A DNA stretch of 64,000 nucleotides, from NCBI RefSeq assembly GCF_000305775.1, contig NC_018866.1:2685001-2749000 (forward strand), in the 5' to 3' direction. Under the pieces are notes generated by a model, which ran no database searches, had not been told where the DNA came from, and worked only from the letters and a program-made list of their open reading frames with translations. This document shows, in pieces, positions 9,020 through 17,365 of the stretch; the stretch's first letter is position 1, and every line of letters begins with the position of its first letter. Source of the DNA: Dehalobacter sp. DCA (lineage in GTDB: Bacteria > Bacillota > Desulfitobacteriia > Desulfitobacteriales > Syntrophobotulaceae). The translations under genes were made by a program, and so were the position numbers.

Positions 9020-9676
9020 TTATTGTTCGAAAAGATTGATTCCGCTTGGGGATACTTTAGCAGTTACTTCATCATCCTGCACGGTTCCTGAGGCGTAGCC
9101 GATCAAATCATTACGGTACCTTAAGTTCTCCAGACCGATTCCGCGATAGGTTTTAATGTCCTGCCCCTCGACCCGGATCTTCACGATTTGGGCAGTTTGA
9201 AACTGAGTCAAGGTGTTGACTAAACCATAAAGAGCAGTTTCGGCCGCGACATTGCTGTAAGGCTCAAGGAATTCCTTGCTAAGATCTACTGTGGCAATGC
9301 CGTTTTTGATTCCAATGTCCAATAACACCGTCTGCGGGTTTACCATCGGATAAGCGCTTGATTTTCCGGCCGGCCCCAGCAGCCATTGGCTTACTGTTTC
9401 GCGAGCCAGGCTCAGTGTCTTGGGAATTGTTCGATTCTCTTCGATTAAGACTTTTCCGTCAGCATCTGCGAAATAAAGTTTTACAGTTTGTTCCGTCTGC
9501 TGAGATTGTGTAGTCACTTCAACCGTGTCTTCCTGAGCAGTCTTATCCAGAAGTTTGCTTAAAGGAGCATTACCTCCGCCTTCCTTGATCAGATCATTCA
9601 GGATATTGCAGCCGACCAGAAGTGTAATGACTGCGATCAGCAGAATGAAAGTCAGCAGCAGCCGTATTTTTCTCAT
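9020..9676 (-). CDS. GerMN-domain lipoprotein
   Basis: A 218-residue lipoprotein. The N-terminal hydrophobic segment ends in the lipobox LLVGC (Cys about 23), so it should be lipidated and anchored on the outer face of the membrane. Residues about 65-200 form a GerMN domain (VKLYFADADGKVLIEENRTI, ETVSQWLLGP, TVDLSKEFLEPY). GerM of Bacillus acts in sporulation and germination, and GerMN domains probably bind peptidoglycan. The Thr/Gln-rich linker at 45-65 is likely flexible. The ATG has AGGAG at 8 nt. It is a single gene divergent from the LytTR regulator. Confidence 0.85.
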   Translation of the reverse strand: MRKIRLLLTFILLIAVITLLVGCNILNDLIKEGGGNAPLSKLLDKTAQEDTVEVTTQSQQTEQTVKLYFADADGKVLIEENRTIPKTLSLARETVSQWLLGPAGKSSAYPMVNPQTVLLDIGIKNGIATVDLSKEFLEPYSNVAAETALYGLVNTLTQFQTAQIVKIRVEGQDIKTYRGIGLENLRYRNDLIGYASGTVQDDEVTAKVSPSGINLFEQ

Positions 9677-9785
9677 AGGAAGTTCTCCTTTCTAAAATAA
9701 TAATAAAAATGTCCGCTAAAAAGAAATTTCTAAAAAGATAATATGCTTTGTCCTAAAGAAATAGAATTCAGGGAGGTCAAAAAAT

Positions 9786-10544
9786 ATGAAAATAAGAGCC
9801 TTGTTGGTTGATGATGAATCCCCGGCCCGTAAAGAACTGCGTTATCTCTTGAAATCATTTGAAGACGTGCTAATTGTTGGGGAAGCAGAAAACGCGCTTG
9901 AAGCCATGGAACTAATTGACAGTGTCGACTATTCCGTTATTTTTCTCGATATCAATATGCCCGGCTTAAACGGCATTGAACTTGCCAGAAAGCTTTCCCA
10001 GAGCCCGAAACAACCGGCGGTAATTTTTACGACTGCCCATGAAGAATTTGCTTTTGATGCGTTCAGTGTTCATGCTTACGATTATCTTCTTAAGCCGATT
10101 CATCCGAAGCGGCTTGAAGAAGCCTTAAATACGGTAAGAAAGCGTAAAACGCCTGCTCCAGGTCAACCTAAAACTGAACCGGTCAAGGAGGATATCCCTG
10201 AATTCAAACCCCTGGAAGTGATTGCCGCTGAATATAACGGGAAAACCATCCTGATCCGGCCGGAAGAAATTATATATATTTCCACAGATAAGGACAATGT
10301 TTACGTCAAAACAGAAGCTGACTTCTACCTGACTCGTTATACGCTGCGGGATTTGGAATCCAGACTCGATCCAAAAACTTTTTTCAGAACCCACCGCTGC
10401 TATCTGGTCAATATAAAAAAAATGAGGGAGCTTGTCCCTTATTTTAATGGTACGTATACTGTGATCGTGCAGGACAAGGACAAAAGTGAAGTCCCAGTCA
10501 GCCGCACTCAGGCCCGCCGACTCAAAGAGATCCTTGGGATATAG
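9786..10544 (+). CDS. LytTR-type response regulator
   Basis: A 252-residue two-component regulator. The receiver domain (1-120) has the acidic pair in LLVDDESPARKE, the phosphoacceptor Asp in VIFLDINMPGLNG, the Thr switch in IFTTAH and the Lys in YDYLLKPIHPKR. A Pro-rich linker leads to a LytTR DNA-binding domain at about 145-252 (TDKDNVYVKT, FFRTHRCYLVNIKKM, VPVSRTQARRLKEIL). LytTR regulators often control envelope, autolysis or secretion genes. No sensor kinase is adjacent. SD GGGAGGTC lies 7 nt before the ATG. Its TAG stop is the first three bases of the inverted repeat at 10542-10641. Confidence 0.93.
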   Translation: MKIRALLVDDESPARKELRYLLKSFEDVLIVGEAENALEAMELIDSVDYSVIFLDINMPGLNGIELARKLSQSPKQPAVIFTTAHEEFAFDAFSVHAYDYLLKPIHPKRLEEALNTVRKRKTPAPGQPKTEPVKEDIPEFKPLEVIAAEYNGKTILIRPEEIIYISTDKDNVYVKTEADFYLTRYTLRDLESRLDPKTFFRTHRCYLVNIKKMRELVPYFNGTYTVIVQDKDKSEVPVSRTQARRLKEILGI

Positions 10545-10641
10545 TACCATGTTAACCCTAATCTTCATATATTGACGGCAACGCTTTATTGTGGAAAATT
10601 GCTTGCCACTATATGATCATTATACGGTTAATAAAGTACTA
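10542..10641. repeat. TAGTACC-arm palindromic element carrying both convergent stop codons
   Basis: The arms TAGTACCATGTTAACC (10542-10557) and GGTTAATAAAGTACTA (10626-10641) are inverted repeats. Nested inside is GGCAA...TTGCC. The outermost TAG of each arm is the stop codon of the converging genes (LytTR regulator on plus, spoIIR on minus). The left half resembles the right arm of the element at 20335-20498. It may also act as a bidirectional terminator. Confidence 0.65.
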
Positions 10642-11262
10642 GAAAAAACGCTCCAGATAAAAGCCGATTTCTTTCCCCTGATAGGTCGGCTTTTTTTGTT
10701 TGGCCGCTGTATTCAACGGCACAGCAGGCTTGCCGTCAACAGGAAGTGATGTGGATTCCTCAACATTAACAAAGCATAAAGGCGGGAACAAGACACACCA
10801 CCAATTAGCCCCTTCAGCATTTCCTATCTTGATCTCAACCGCTTCGTAGTCTCCCGCCGGGAGTACAATATTACCATAAGATTTTGTTGGGAAAGCAAAT
10901 ACACCATAATCAAGGGTCACCGGATAGGTTTTCCCCCACTCTTTGACTACGCTCCTGGAAATCTCCAGTAACTGGCCTTCCATGCTCAGAAGGATTTCTC
11001 TGGATTCGGCCAGAGATTGTGATTCAGCCAGGTTCGGGGAAGCAGCCTTCAAAACTTCATCCCTTACCGCATATTTCAGCAGCTGATCCTGTTCACTGTC
11101 CGAATTCGCGATAACATGAAAGCGAATGAGACTTGTACTGTCATACGCTTCGGTTTCCGCACTGTTTGCTGACTGGCCGCAGGGATTGATCACCAAGAAA
11201 CTAAAACACAAGATCAGGCAGACAATTAACTTTATTATGCTTTTATTCACAAATATTAACAT
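10639..11262 (-). CDS. spoIIR: Stage II sporulation protein R
   Basis: A 207-residue exported signalling protein made in the forespore that activates the SpoIIGA protease, which processes pro-sigma-E in the mother cell. A signal peptide spans about 9-30, then comes the family core LIRFHVIANSDSEQDQLLKYAVRDEVL, VTLDYGVFAFPTKSYGNIVLPAGDYEAVEIKIG and NWWCVLFPPLCFV. The start ATG has GAGGG at 7 nt. It stands alone, as usual. Its stop lies inside an inverted repeat shared with the converging LytTR gene. This is strong evidence for an endospore former. Confidence 0.95.
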   Translation of the reverse strand: MLIFVNKSIIKLIVCLILCFSFLVINPCGQSANSAETEAYDSTSLIRFHVIANSDSEQDQLLKYAVRDEVLKAASPNLAESQSLAESREILLSMEGQLLEISRSVVKEWGKTYPVTLDYGVFAFPTKSYGNIVLPAGDYEAVEIKIGNAEGANWWCVLFPPLCFVNVEESTSLPVDGKPAVPLNTAAKQKKPTYQGKEIGFYLERFF

Positions 11263-11464
11263 TTAATTTCCCTCTCTCAGTACCTTGAAATTCATATATA
11301 CAAAATACTTCTTTCTATGTCAATTATTTCCAACAAAGAAGTTTTCTATTCAGTGCGTCTCAGAAGTTTTTTAGGCAGTGCGAATATTTATTGAAGTCTG
11401 AAAATAAGATTCATAAGGCCCTGTCAAATTTGCTGACAATCTGCCGAAGGAATCGGGTGGAAAA

Positions 11465-12217
11465 ATGCTCCTGGACTTCCAGTCTCCACTGTATTTGTTG
11501 TACATTAGCACAATTGCCGGACTGGCCACAACAGCCGGCTGCCTGATTGTGCTTTTCCTGGGAGACCCTCCGGATTGGATTCTGGCCGTTCTACTGTCCG
11601 CAGCAGGGGGCGTCATGTTTGCTGTGGTGGCCTTTGATCTTTTGCCGCTGGCTGCATCCTTCAAACAGCCGGGACTGCTCCTGGGCGGGATTTTGTCCGG
11701 TATGATACTGATGTCTTCTGCCGACAGACTGCTCAAAGCAAGAAACCGTCAGCTTCCCAATCATAGATACAGCCGTTTGAAACGGATGGGCATCCTGATT
11801 GCCTCAGGCATAGCGCTTCATGATATACCTGAAGGAATGGCCATTGCTGCGGGGCACGAATCCGCCGGTCAATTGGGTACATTCATCGCCCTTGGTATTG
11901 CTCTGCATAACCTGCCTGAAGGAATGGCCACTGCTACACCTCTGGTAATGGCCGGGATCAGAAAACCGAAGATTCTGGCGCTGACTCTCCTGATTGCAAT
12001 ATTTACTCCGCTGGGTGCCTTGCTCGGCAGGGTGGCCATGGAGCTTGTCCATACCTCGCTCTGTTTTTTTGTGGCCCTGGCCGCTGGGGCGATGGTGTTT
12101 CTGGTTCTGGCCGAATTATGGCCGCTGTCCCGCGAAAACCACCCGGTCTGGGCCTTTCTTGGAGGACTGGGCGGATTTATTTTCTTCGGATTTATCTCCG
12201 TCTTCTTACCGCATTAA
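11465..12217 (+). CDS. ZIP family divalent metal transporter
   Basis: A 250-residue membrane protein with about eight transmembrane helices. The conserved ZIP metal-path motifs in the central helices are both present: ALHDIPEGMAIAAGHE and ALHNLPEGMATATPL, with paired His/Glu residues. ZIP proteins import Zn, Fe or Mn into the cytoplasm; specificity cannot be read here. GGGTGG is 4 nt before the ATG. It converges with the SGNH protein and shares the intergenic hairpin at 12351-12373. Length and motifs are normal for the ZupT/GufA branch. Confidence 0.9.
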   Translation: MLLDFQSPLYLLYISTIAGLATTAGCLIVLFLGDPPDWILAVLLSAAGGVMFAVVAFDLLPLAASFKQPGLLLGGILSGMILMSSADRLLKARNRQLPNHRYSRLKRMGILIASGIALHDIPEGMAIAAGHESAGQLGTFIALGIALHNLPEGMATATPLVMAGIRKPKILALTLLIAIFTPLGALLGRVAMELVHTSLCFFVALAAGAMVFLVLAELWPLSRENHPVWAFLGGLGGFIFFGFISVFLPH

Positions 12218-12350
12218 TACCGCCGCTCCTTGCCATCCATGGTATAAGTGGAGCTCCAACTCTATCCTACGCATGCACGGTATGAAGGTATAGACATAGC
12301 AATTCGCTATTCACAGGATCTTTGTTCGGCATTAGTCCATCCGCGACGTC

Positions 12351-12373
12351 AAAAAGACAGCCCGAAGGCTGTC
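12351..12373 (-). terminator. Intrinsic terminator of the SGNH gene
   Basis: A 7-bp stem GACAGCC/GGCTGTC with a CGAA loop is flanked by AAAAA, giving a U-run on the minus strand. It lies just after the SGNH gene in the convergent gap with the ZIP transporter. Confidence 0.8.
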
Positions 12374-12401
12374 TCTGACTCTTTGTTAATACGTTAAATT
12401 A

Positions 12402-13157
12402 TTACTGCAGGACTGTGGCGGCATAATCGCCCATGGCCTGATAGCCGTCCTTATTCGGATATCTCCCGTCATCGGAATATTTTCTGAGGATCTCGTCCCC
12501 ATCGCCAAACAGCACCCCTTTAAAATCAAGTGTTGTAATCTTTTGTTCCTGTGCATAAGCAGTTTCCCATTCCCTGTATTGTTTATAGAGCTCATCCGTG
12601 TCAGGGAAAGGAATCGGCAGCACCAGGACAGGCTTGATTTGATTGGCTATAGCTTTTTCGACTATGGCTTTGATATTGTTTTGGTATTCTTCCAGTGGTG
12701 TGCCGCGGATGGCATCTCCAACGCCGGCAAAAATAATAACTGTGCCCGGTTTCTCAGCAATTACATCCTCTTCAAAGCGATCCAGCAGGCTGGATGCATT
12801 CTGATAAGTCTGACCGGAATTTACCACTTCCACTTTCAGGACATCCGCAAGATGCTGCGGCCAGGAATTACTTGGTTCACCCGGGTAACCGTACGTAAAT
12901 GAATCACCCAGACACACCATTTTGGTATTGACAGTCGTACCGCTGCCATTCAAAACAGCATCACCGTCGGTATTGCCGGCTTCATTTTCTGCACCGCCCT
13001 CAGTGCTTGCTCCGCCGTTCTGGACTGTCGAGCTGCCGCTGGCGGACTGTTCCGGTGTTCCTCCGTTCCAAACATTTACATACCCAAAGACCAATACAAT
13101 AACAGCCATCAATACGGAAAGCTGAATAACCCTAATTTCCAAACGGTAAGTGCGCAA
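12402..13157 (-). CDS. SGNH/GDSL-like hydrolase fold protein, catalytic residues altered
   Basis: A 251-residue protein with one N-terminal membrane or signal segment (about 8-27), a low-complexity Gly/Ser/Asn linker to about residue 75, then an SGNH domain. Block I GDSFTYGYPGE has the nucleophile Ser and block II has VVNSGQ. However, block III reads FAGVGDA instead of GxND, and block V reads DDGRYPNKDGYQ where the family has DxxH, so the catalytic His is Tyr. It may be a non-catalytic relative or use another mechanism. The start is TTG with GGAGGA 8 nt upstream. It probably faces outward, bound by its N-terminal helix. Confidence 0.8.
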   Translation of the reverse strand: MRTYRLEIRVIQLSVLMAVIVLVFGYVNVWNGGTPEQSASGSSTVQNGGASTEGGAENEAGNTDGDAVLNGSGTTVNTKMVCLGDSFTYGYPGEPSNSWPQHLADVLKVEVVNSGQTYQNASSLLDRFEEDVIAEKPGTVIIFAGVGDAIRGTPLEEYQNNIKAIVEKAIANQIKPVLVLPIPFPDTDELYKQYREWETAYAQEQKITTLDFKGVLFGDGDEILRKYSDDGRYPNKDGYQAMGDYAATVLQ

Positions 13158-13326
13158 TGTTCATTCCTCCTCATCGCAATATTTTTCTACATATTTCCCT
13201 TAAATCCTTCCCGAATAAAACTTTTTTCGTTCTTCGTTTCCTATTGATTACAGTTTGTTTAGCATTTTAAGGCACTCCGGCATTTTAAACTGCATAACCT
13301 GATACATAAGGAGGTGCCTAATTCAT

Positions 13327-13833
13327 ATGGAATACATTGTTAAAGCACGCGAACTCGGCGAAGCGCTTCTGCAAACACCGGAAGTACAAAGGCTGAAAGA
13401 AGCAGAAGCCGAAATCCAAAACGACCCTGAAGCTGCCAAAGCTTTTGCGGCATATCAGGATAAAGAACGCCAAATCCTGACCGCTCAAATGTTCAGTAAA
13501 GTGGTATCCGAAAAGGATACCTTAGCGCTCATCGACTTAAAAATGCGCCTGATCAAACTATATCCTTCCATCCGAAGCTTCTTCTCCATCCAGCAGGATC
13601 TGGAGAAAATAATGGCAACTGTGAACCTGACGATCACAACCACAATTTACGGTATGCCCAGTGCCGAACAGCTGCCTTTCCCCAAAGAAATCCAAAATCT
13701 TGCCCAGCAGCTTCTGGATACGATCGGAGGCGACAAAAACGGCCCTGCCATGACGATCCCGGAAGGCTTTCGAATCCCTGAAGGGCTCAATGTCTCCGAA
13801 CTGCTAAGCCGGTTAAATCCCAAGAGCAAATAA
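13327..13833 (+). CDS. YlbF/YmcA family protein
   Basis: A 168-residue mostly alpha-helical cytoplasmic protein. Residues 1-115 match the YlbF/Com_YlbF family (ARELGEALLQTPEVQRLKEAEAEIQNDPEAA and a later SFFSIQQDLEKIM helix). In Bacillus, YlbF, YmcA and YaaT form a complex that promotes RNase Y processing and sporulation/biofilm onset. The C-terminal 50 residues are less conserved. AAGGAGGTG stands 10 nt before the ATG. The next two genes are uncharacterised paralogues on the same strand. Confidence 0.8.
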   Translation: MEYIVKARELGEALLQTPEVQRLKEAEAEIQNDPEAAKAFAAYQDKERQILTAQMFSKVVSEKDTLALIDLKMRLIKLYPSIRSFFSIQQDLEKIMATVNLTITTTIYGMPSAEQLPFPKEIQNLAQQLLDTIGGDKNGPAMTIPEGFRIPEGLNVSELLSRLNPKSK

Positions 13834-13891
13834 ACCACGTCTTATTCTGCCGTTTGTCTTTTCTTATTATAAGGGATAGGAGATTTTTTTA

Positions 13892-14506
13892 ATGACGTTT
13901 TTGAACAGCAACCAATATCTGAATAATCAATACTTTGGAAGTTCTTCCTCTGCAGAAATGTTCCCGCCCTTAACACCTATCCCTTTAACGTTGGCCCTTT
14001 TTCTGACTGACAGTTTGTTTCCGCAAAATAGCTACAGCCCCGCCGGAGCGTTGCTGATACCGCTGAAAATATTAAACATCCCCCTCAGTTACCTGACAGT
14101 TATTGCGCTTGGACTCGCAACTTCTCTGCTGGCAAAGTGGTCTTCTGCTTTCTCGGGTATTCCTGCTCTCAGTCAATATCAGCAGGCTTATCCGGATATC
14201 AGGCTATTCCTTAATGGCCTGCCCTTATCTCCCCAGTCAAATGATGCCGGAGCAGGTGGTAATGACACAGGAAATCAGCAGGAACCCGAAACTCCGTTGG
14301 AACCGAAAGGTTTGGCGTTTAATTTGGCTTTGATTACACCTTACTCCGGAGTGCCTCAAAGTACCGGCACCAAATTTGTATTAATTTATGGCATTGAAAT
14401 ATTTGAAATTAAGAAACTCCCGAAAACGATTATCCCCTTGCTTATCTTATTTATTTACTTCCTGTTCTACCCCAAATACAAAAATGATCCGGGCAATACT
14501 GAATAA
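13892..14506 (+). CDS. Uncharacterised protein, paralogue of the next gene
   Basis: A 204-residue protein I do not recognise. It has a hydrophobic stretch at about 28-80 (with SPAGALLIPLKI and ALGLATSLLAKWS), an acidic Asn/Gln/Pro-rich spacer at about 120-138, a short beta-like region, and a C-terminal hydrophobic segment TIIPLLILFIYFLFYP followed by charged residues. It aligns with the following gene at SP-G-L-IPL, LAT-L--KWS, PL-PKG and the C-terminal helix. No signal peptide cleavage site is evident, so it may be a membrane protein. AGGAG with 9-nt spacing precedes the ATG. Confidence 0.6.
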   Translation: MTFLNSNQYLNNQYFGSSSSAEMFPPLTPIPLTLALFLTDSLFPQNSYSPAGALLIPLKILNIPLSYLTVIALGLATSLLAKWSSAFSGIPALSQYQQAYPDIRLFLNGLPLSPQSNDAGAGGNDTGNQQEPETPLEPKGLAFNLALITPYSGVPQSTGTKFVLIYGIEIFEIKKLPKTIIPLLILFIYFLFYPKYKNDPGNTE

Positions 14507-14520
14507 TTAAAAGGGGGCCA

Positions 14521-15105
14521 ATGCAAAAAATGTCTGCCGTATTCCATCACCGCAGTCAAATTTATCAGAACACCTCTCCTGCCGAATCTTTGACTGGGGA
14601 AAAAATAATAGAGGCAGCGGTCCCTTTTTATATCTCCCTCCTGATCTCCAACGCACTCCATCCAAGTAACAACAGTCCAGTCGGCACCCTGATCATCCCG
14701 CTGACCAAAATCATGATTCCGCATGGGTATTTTATTATTATTGGTCTGGAACTTGCAACGGCCCTATTTTATAAATGGTCCGCTGTTCCGGTTTCAGCCC
14801 GAATATTCTTTCCGGGAGAATACGGTCAGTCCCTGCCGGACATCAGTGCTTTAAGGGAGGACAGAATACTTCGTCTCAAGATGACTCAGACTCCGCTGAT
14901 CCCGAAGGAAGGAATGACAATCAATGTTTCTTTTAGTGTCCCTTTTACGCCTGTGCAAAGCCGTGCTTCCACCTTATATGCTTTTAAACTCAAATCCATC
15001 GACAGTGTTCCGGGATACGTGGTACCGCTGGCTTGCCTTATTCTCTATGGCCTGCTGACCATTTTTGGCAGGACGGACACGGCGAATACGGCAAACGGTA
15101 ATTAA
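14521..15105 (+). CDS. Uncharacterised protein, paralogue of the preceding gene
   Basis: A 194-residue homologue of the previous protein with the same order: hydrophobic region at 25-85 (SPVGTLIIPLTKI, GLELATALFYKWS), a polar middle, PLIPKEGMTINVSFSVPFTP, and a C-terminal hydrophobic helix VVPLACLILYGLL. It begins 14 bp after the first paralogue with AGGGGG close to the ATG, so they are co-transcribed. They probably form a hetero-oligomer, by analogy with tandem paralogous membrane proteins. Function unknown; no catalytic motif seen. Confidence 0.6.
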   Translation: MQKMSAVFHHRSQIYQNTSPAESLTGEKIIEAAVPFYISLLISNALHPSNNSPVGTLIIPLTKIMIPHGYFIIIGLELATALFYKWSAVPVSARIFFPGEYGQSLPDISALREDRILRLKMTQTPLIPKEGMTINVSFSVPFTPVQSRASTLYAFKLKSIDSVPGYVVPLACLILYGLLTIFGRTDTANTANGN

Positions 15106-15112
15106 TCATTAA

Positions 15113-15150
15113 AACGCACCTGACCTTTACGGCCACGTGCGTCTTATCAG
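15113..15150 (-). terminator. Probable terminator of the Q/P/Y-rich protein gene
   Basis: On the minus strand ACGCAC pairs with GTGCGT around a roughly 17-nt loop and is followed by TTTTAAT. It sits in the 99-bp convergent gap between the second paralogue and the Q/P/Y-rich gene. Moderate stem strength. Confidence 0.45.
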
Positions 15151-15204
15151 GTATTATTAATATTTATTTTTTCGGACTCCGGCAAAGATGAACTTTGCTG
15201 CCCG

Positions 15205-16209
15205 TTATGATTCCTTCGGCTCGTCGGCCGATACTTGCTGTATCGTCTGATTCTTGGGTTGTTCTATGACTTGAGCAGCCGGCTGAAATTCCAGAGGTTG
15301 AACCGGCGCCGGAGACGCTGGAGTTTGCATCATCGGATTTTGCATAGCTGAAACTTGTGAAGCAGGATTCTGCCCATAAACCGGTCCCTGTTGATATCCG
15401 CCCTGAGGCATATACGGTCGGTCATATCTTTGCCTGTTTGGCTGCATCTGCGTTCCCCATTGTGGATAACCCTGCTGCGGATAAGTACGTTGCTGGGCGG
15501 CATACTGAGGATACTGCTGCTGTGAGTTCCGAAGATACTGAGGGCTCTGCGAATAATTGGGATACTGCTGATTTTGAGGCTGCTGTGAATATTGCGGAAT
15601 CTGGGACTGTTGGGGCTGCTGGGGATACTGCTGAACTGGCCGCTGGGCAGGGACCTGCCCGGAATTTTGCCCGGGAGCAGGCTGATTCTGGCTGATTTCA
15701 TCTTTGCTGCCAAACCTGCTGCCGACAAAGCCTCTCACCTTTCCCCACATATTGCTGCCGGCTTTCTTGACCGGTCCCAGCCCCGGGAAAAAGCCTTCCT
15801 TGACTTTCATGACAATAGGACCCTGCGGGGACTGCATGATGGACTGCGGGCTCTCCAGTGAAATGACAACTTTGTCATAATGTACGAGTGGCACAGGACT
15901 CCTAAAATTGGCCTGATACATTCCATTGCCGGTCGGTCTTAGCGTTCCTGCATAAAATCCGTTTTTTCCCTTGCCGTCAACCAGATAAGCCGCATAAACT
16001 GCCGGAGCATAAGGACTAAATGTATGGGCGGGCGGTAGGTGCGCAATGACCGAAAAATTGTTATCCATTCCGATCGTCGCCATTCCGTTTCCGCTGAAGC
16101 CTTCCGAAGCGACTAAATTGAGCTGTCTCGGCGTCATACCCATCGATTCTCCGGGCATACCCCCAATACCCTGGGGAAAGATTCCTAACCCTTTGTTATG
16201 TCCGAACAT
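15205..16209 (-). CDS. Protein with Q/P/Y-rich low-complexity C-terminal half
   Basis: A 334-residue protein of two parts. Residues 1-150 look like a compact beta-rich domain (SGNGMATIGMDNNFSVIAHL, YAAYLVDGKGKNGFYAGTL, YDKVVISLESPQSIM) that I do not recognise. Residues 180-310 are dominated by Gln, Pro, Tyr and Ser in irregular short repeats such as QYPQQPQQSQ, resembling spore-coat or prion-like sequences. No signal peptide. SD AGGAGG is 8 nt before the ATG. It converges with the YlbF/paralogue operon. A spore-coat or matrix role is conceivable but unproven. Confidence 0.6.
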   Translation of the reverse strand: MFGHNKGLGIFPQGIGGMPGESMGMTPRQLNLVASEGFSGNGMATIGMDNNFSVIAHLPPAHTFSPYAPAVYAAYLVDGKGKNGFYAGTLRPTGNGMYQANFRSPVPLVHYDKVVISLESPQSIMQSPQGPIVMKVKEGFFPGLGPVKKAGSNMWGKVRGFVGSRFGSKDEISQNQPAPGQNSGQVPAQRPVQQYPQQPQQSQIPQYSQQPQNQQYPNYSQSPQYLRNSQQQYPQYAAQQRTYPQQGYPQWGTQMQPNRQRYDRPYMPQGGYQQGPVYGQNPASQVSAMQNPMMQTPASPAPVQPLEFQPAAQVIEQPKNQTIQQVSADEPKES

Positions 16210-16349
16210 CTTTTAACCTCCTCGTATGTTTACAAATTGCGCTGTGTTGTGCTATGTCATAATATGAAAAGCAGGCTGCAGCTGTGACACCGTGAAGCTT
16301 ACTTAACTTTTTATATAAAACTATTTTGTTAAGCGTTCTTCACGACAGA

Positions 16350-16396
16350 AGGCAGCTGCAGACAAATCTTTTGATTCGTTTCAGCTGCCTTCCTTT
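16350..16396. repeat. Long inverted repeat after the SleB-like gene
   Basis: GAAGGCAGCTG is repeated inverted as CAGCTGCCTTC about 23 nt later in the 263-bp gap 16210-16473. It could be the terminator of the SleB-like gene, although the following run is not very U-rich. I see no gene in the rest of the gap. Confidence 0.5.
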
Positions 16397-16473
16397 GAGG
16401 AAAGAACCCTAAGTCTTATAGCTTTATAGCCATATACCCTTATTTGATCTTATTAACCATATATCTTCCTGTG

Positions 16474-17274
16474 TTAGACGCAGAAATTATGGTTTCCGAT
16501 GTTTCTTACCACACTGCGGGTTTTGATCCAACTGTCGGTCGCTGTCCGCGGATTGTAATAGAAGAGAGCGCCCTCGCTTGGATCCTGCCCCTCAAGCGCT
16601 TCCAGCGCAGCCTGATAGGCCTCATCTCCCGGTGTCAGTTCAATCTGCCTGTCAAGGACTGCAGAAAACTGTCCCGGCTGGTAAATGACCTCCCGGATCG
16701 TATCCGGGAACTTCGGGCTTTCCACCCTGTTCAGAACCACTGCCCCTACGGCAACCTGACCTTCAAAGCTTTCTCCACGGGCTTCCGCATAAATGATTTT
16801 TGCTAAAAGTATCACATCTTCCTGGTCATAAACAATTTGACTGCTGCGGGAAATATCCGAAGTAACCCTTTCAGGCTCCCGGGCTGAATCCACCGAATTA
16901 ATCAAATCTGCTGAATCAGTCGATTCGGCCAGTTTAGCCGTCTCAATCACCGTATCTGATTCTATGTTTGCGGTAACAACTTTATTTTCCAAAGGCAGCT
17001 GTTCGATCACAAAGGAAATCTGATTTTCCGGCTGTCCGGAGAATTTGTCCAAAAGAATCCGGAATATACGATTCTCATTTGCTTTCGTCAGAATAATGTC
17101 TCTGGCATCTGACATGACATTCTCAAGGACAGTCTGTTGGATTTCCAATACCCGGGAATAGAGCAATTCTCTTGATTTTTCAGGTACAGCATATACTGTC
17201 TGGGCAGTAGCAGTCAGGATAATCGCCGTGGTCAGCATCACTGCCAAACCTTTCCGGCATCGTCGGTCTTCCAA
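16474..17274 (-). CDS. SleB-type cell-wall hydrolase
   Basis: A 266-residue secreted enzyme with a signal peptide (about 5-32), a roughly 120-residue unique region, and a C-terminal Hydrolase_2 (SleB/CwlJ) domain at about 155-266. The domain starts LAKIIYAEARGESFEGQVAVGAVVLNRV with the catalytic Glu and continues QFSAVLD and LFYYNPRTATDSW. SleB enzymes are lytic transglycosylases that degrade spore-cortex muramic-lactam peptidoglycan in germination. No N-terminal peptidoglycan-binding domain of Bacillus SleB is visible, so a vegetative role is possible. The TTG at 17274 has AGAGGTGA upstream. Confidence 0.87.
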   Translation of the reverse strand: MEDRRCRKGLAVMLTTAIILTATAQTVYAVPEKSRELLYSRVLEIQQTVLENVMSDARDIILTKANENRIFRILLDKFSGQPENQISFVIEQLPLENKVVTANIESDTVIETAKLAESTDSADLINSVDSAREPERVTSDISRSSQIVYDQEDVILLAKIIYAEARGESFEGQVAVGAVVLNRVESPKFPDTIREVIYQPGQFSAVLDRQIELTPGDEAYQAALEALEGQDPSEGALFYYNPRTATDSWIKTRSVVRNIGNHNFCV

Positions 17275-17365
17275 AAAAATCACCTCTTGGGATTAATCTA
17301 TTTCTATTCTTTCCCATAAAAGGTGATTTTTATACGTTGTTTGTTATAAGAATCACAAAGAAAAG

